The notes below the pieces were generated by a model. It ran no database searches. It was not told the DNA's origin and saw only the letters and a program-made list of their open reading frames with translations. 6,152 nucleotides of DNA from Pedobacter sp. UBA1951 (GTDB taxonomy: Bacteria > Bacteroidota > Bacteroidia > Sphingobacteriales > Sphingobacteriaceae), in contig DDEP01000013.1 of NCBI GenBank assembly GCA_002336465.1, positions 1 to 6,152 of the forward strand, in the 5' to 3' direction. The position numbers were made by a program, and so were the translations under genes. Below, one piece after another: positions 4,967-6,152 of the stretch (its first letter is position 1; each line of letters begins with the position of its first letter).

Positions 4967-6152
4967 AAGACTGATATTGACTGTTGTTATAGACTAACTG
5001 AACTTTACCTATAAGTTCTTTATTTAATAATGGTGAGTTTGCAGATTTAGAATAATTGTTTTGCGTAGTATATGTCCATTTCTGATCCGGATTATACACT
5101 ACAAAATTTGCTTTTGACCCTGCTTTGATCACCGAAGTTTCTAATTTTAAAAGCTTACGTGGATTGATCGCCATTTTCTGTGCAATTAACTCTGGCGAGA
5201 GGCCAGCTTGCAGCAATAAAGGCAATGCAGTTTGCAAAGCAATGATGCCATAAGCCGCAATTTCAAACTCTACATCTTTGAATTCAATTTCATGCGGACG
5301 GTGCTGTGTTGATATAGCGTCTATGGTACCGTCTTTTAACCCAGCAAACAAAGCTTTTACATCTGTTTTGCCACGCAAAGGAGGTTTTACTTTATAGTTG
5401 CTATCAAAACCGCTCAAAAGGTCATCGGTAAAAACCAATTGATGCGCAGCCACATCGCAGGTTACTTTTATACCGTCTTTCTTCGCTTTTTTTATCATGG
5501 CTACTGCTCCGGCAGTTGAGATATTGCCGATATGTATAGGTGCGTTGTGGTATTGGGCAAGAAACAAATCTCTTGATATCTGCATTTCTTCTGCTAAAGC
5601 GGGAATGCCTTTCATGCCTAATAAAATTGTATGCTCACTTTCATTTACATGTGCTTTAGCTGATATGGCTCTATTTTCTGGGAATGTAATGAGCAATCCA
5701 TCAAATCCTAATGCATATTGTAAAGCCCTGCTCATGAAACCATCATCCATAAGTGCTTTATTCCCTTCTGTAAAAGCTACTGCTCCGGCTGTTTTCATAT
5801 CGTACATCTCTGCAAGCTCGTTTCCTTCTAGATTGTGACTAATCGCCCCTAAAGGATAAACATCTACCAAGTTTCCCTTAGCTTTATTCAGCAAATATTC
5901 TACTTCACTTTTGCTATGGATTACTGGCTTTGTTGATGGCTGCACAGTTATTGCTGTAAAACCTCCGGCCTTGGCCGCGGCAGTTCCAGTTTGCAAATCC
6001 TCTTTGGTTTCAAAGCCTGGATCACCAAACATACAGTTCAAATCCATAAATCCCGGCGATAAAATTGATCCAGCAGCTTCAAATACCTGCTCATTTTTGT
6101 TTGCAGTTAAATGTTCTGATATTGCCGTAATGCTTCCTTTTTCAACTCTGAT
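4959..6152 (-). CDS. Dihydroorotase-family protein lacking catalytic residues (PyrC'-like pseudo-dihydroorotase), 5' end outside window
   Basis: The frame is open to the right edge: 35 codons precede the internal Met at 6047, giving 397 visible residues; the true start should be some 20-30 codons further upstream given a family length near 420-430. The fold motifs of class I dihydroorotase are clear: ILSPGFMDL, DPGFETKEDLQTGTAAAKAGGFT, ISTAGAVAMIKKAKKDGIKVTCDVAAHQL, KVKPPLR and GIIALQTALPLLL. The active site is gone. Counting from the Met at 6047, the HxHxR motif is N4-C-M6-F-G8, the substrate MPNTNP is QPSTKP (36-41), the SDDG metal-ligand loop is TEGN (93-96), the QHAED His is F122, the HxST His is N175, and the catalytic Asp of TDHAPH is Q248 (TQHRPH). 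Dihydroorotase normally cyclises carbamoyl-aspartate in pyrimidine synthesis; this protein should not. In Pseudomonas a comparable dead homologue, PyrC', is a structural partner of aspartate carbamoyltransferase (PyrB). The same role here is plausible but unproven. It is not a decayed pseudogene, since the frame and structural motifs are intact. Confidence 0.9.
   Translation of the reverse strand: MRVEKGSITAISEHLTANKNEQVFEAAGSILSPGFMDLNCMFGDPGFETKEDLQTGTAAAKAGGFTAITVQPSTKPVIHSKSEVEYLLNKAKGNLVDVYPLGAISHNLEGNELAEMYDMKTAGAVAFTEGNKALMDDGFMSRALQYALGFDGLLITFPENRAISAKAHVNESEHTILLGMKGIPALAEEMQISRDLFLAQYHNAPIHIGNISTAGAVAMIKKAKKDGIKVTCDVAAHQLVFTDDLLSGFDSNYKVKPPLRGKTDVKALFAGLKDGTIDAISTQHRPHEIEFKDVEFEIAAYGIIALQTALPLLLQAGLSPELIAQKMAINPRKLLKLETSVIKAGSKANFVVYNPDQKWTYTTQNNYSKSANSPLLNKELIGKVQLVYNNSQYQSYE

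Noticed and set aside
5497..5838. 113-codon open frame on the plus strand opposite the pseudo-dihydroorotase gene
   Set aside because: It lies wholly antisense to a well-supported coding region, has no recognisable domain and a low-complexity Ala/Ser/Pro/Cys composition typical of a shadow frame.
4959..6047. Start of the dihydroorotase homologue at the internal ATG (6047)
   Set aside because: The frame continues upstream to the edge, and the 35 preceding codons encode the family-typical N-terminal segment ending in ILSPGF, so this Met is internal.

Overview
The window looks like chromosomal DNA of a low-GC member of the Bacteroidetes, most likely in the Sphingobacteriaceae (Pedobacter-like). 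This rests on the AT-rich sequence, the weak or absent Shine-Dalgarno sequences before most starts, a DUF4199-type membrane protein, and a bacterial GH3-family protein. The species assignment is inference. All seven genes lie on the minus strand, so they are transcribed from right to left.

Right block, transcribed first (6152 to 3690): a dihydroorotase-family gene whose 5' end lies outside the window, an unrecognised acidic soluble protein that overlaps it by 8 bases, and a four-helix DUF4199-type membrane protein 11 bases further on. The dihydroorotase homologue has lost essentially every metal ligand and catalytic residue of the family while keeping its fold motifs. It reads as a non-catalytic pseudo-dihydroorotase (PyrC'-like) rather than an enzyme. 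A strong minus-strand intrinsic terminator (20-bp stem with three G-U wobbles, 5-nt loop, U6 tract) closes this block at 3668-3618.

Left block (3591 to 1): a DPM1/GtrB-type polyprenyl-phosphate glycosyltransferase, a second membrane-anchored GT2 glycosyltransferase, a six-helix membrane protein coupled to it by an ATGA start/stop overlap, and the N-terminal 230 residues of a GH3-type (ANL superfamily) protein that runs off the left edge. The 68-base gap between the two glycosyltransferases is almost entirely filled by a head-to-head array of degenerate heptamers.

Working model (inference): the left block could make or modify a lipid-linked or surface glycan, with GtrB-like loading of a sugar on a polyprenyl carrier, a second sugar transfer at the membrane, and possibly an adenylate-dependent acyl conjugation by the GH3 protein. 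The right block links a catalytically dead pyrimidine-pathway homologue with two proteins of unknown role. No RNA genes, insertion sequences, CRISPR arrays, phage genes or origins were seen. The longest stretch without a gene is 98 bases (3592-3689).
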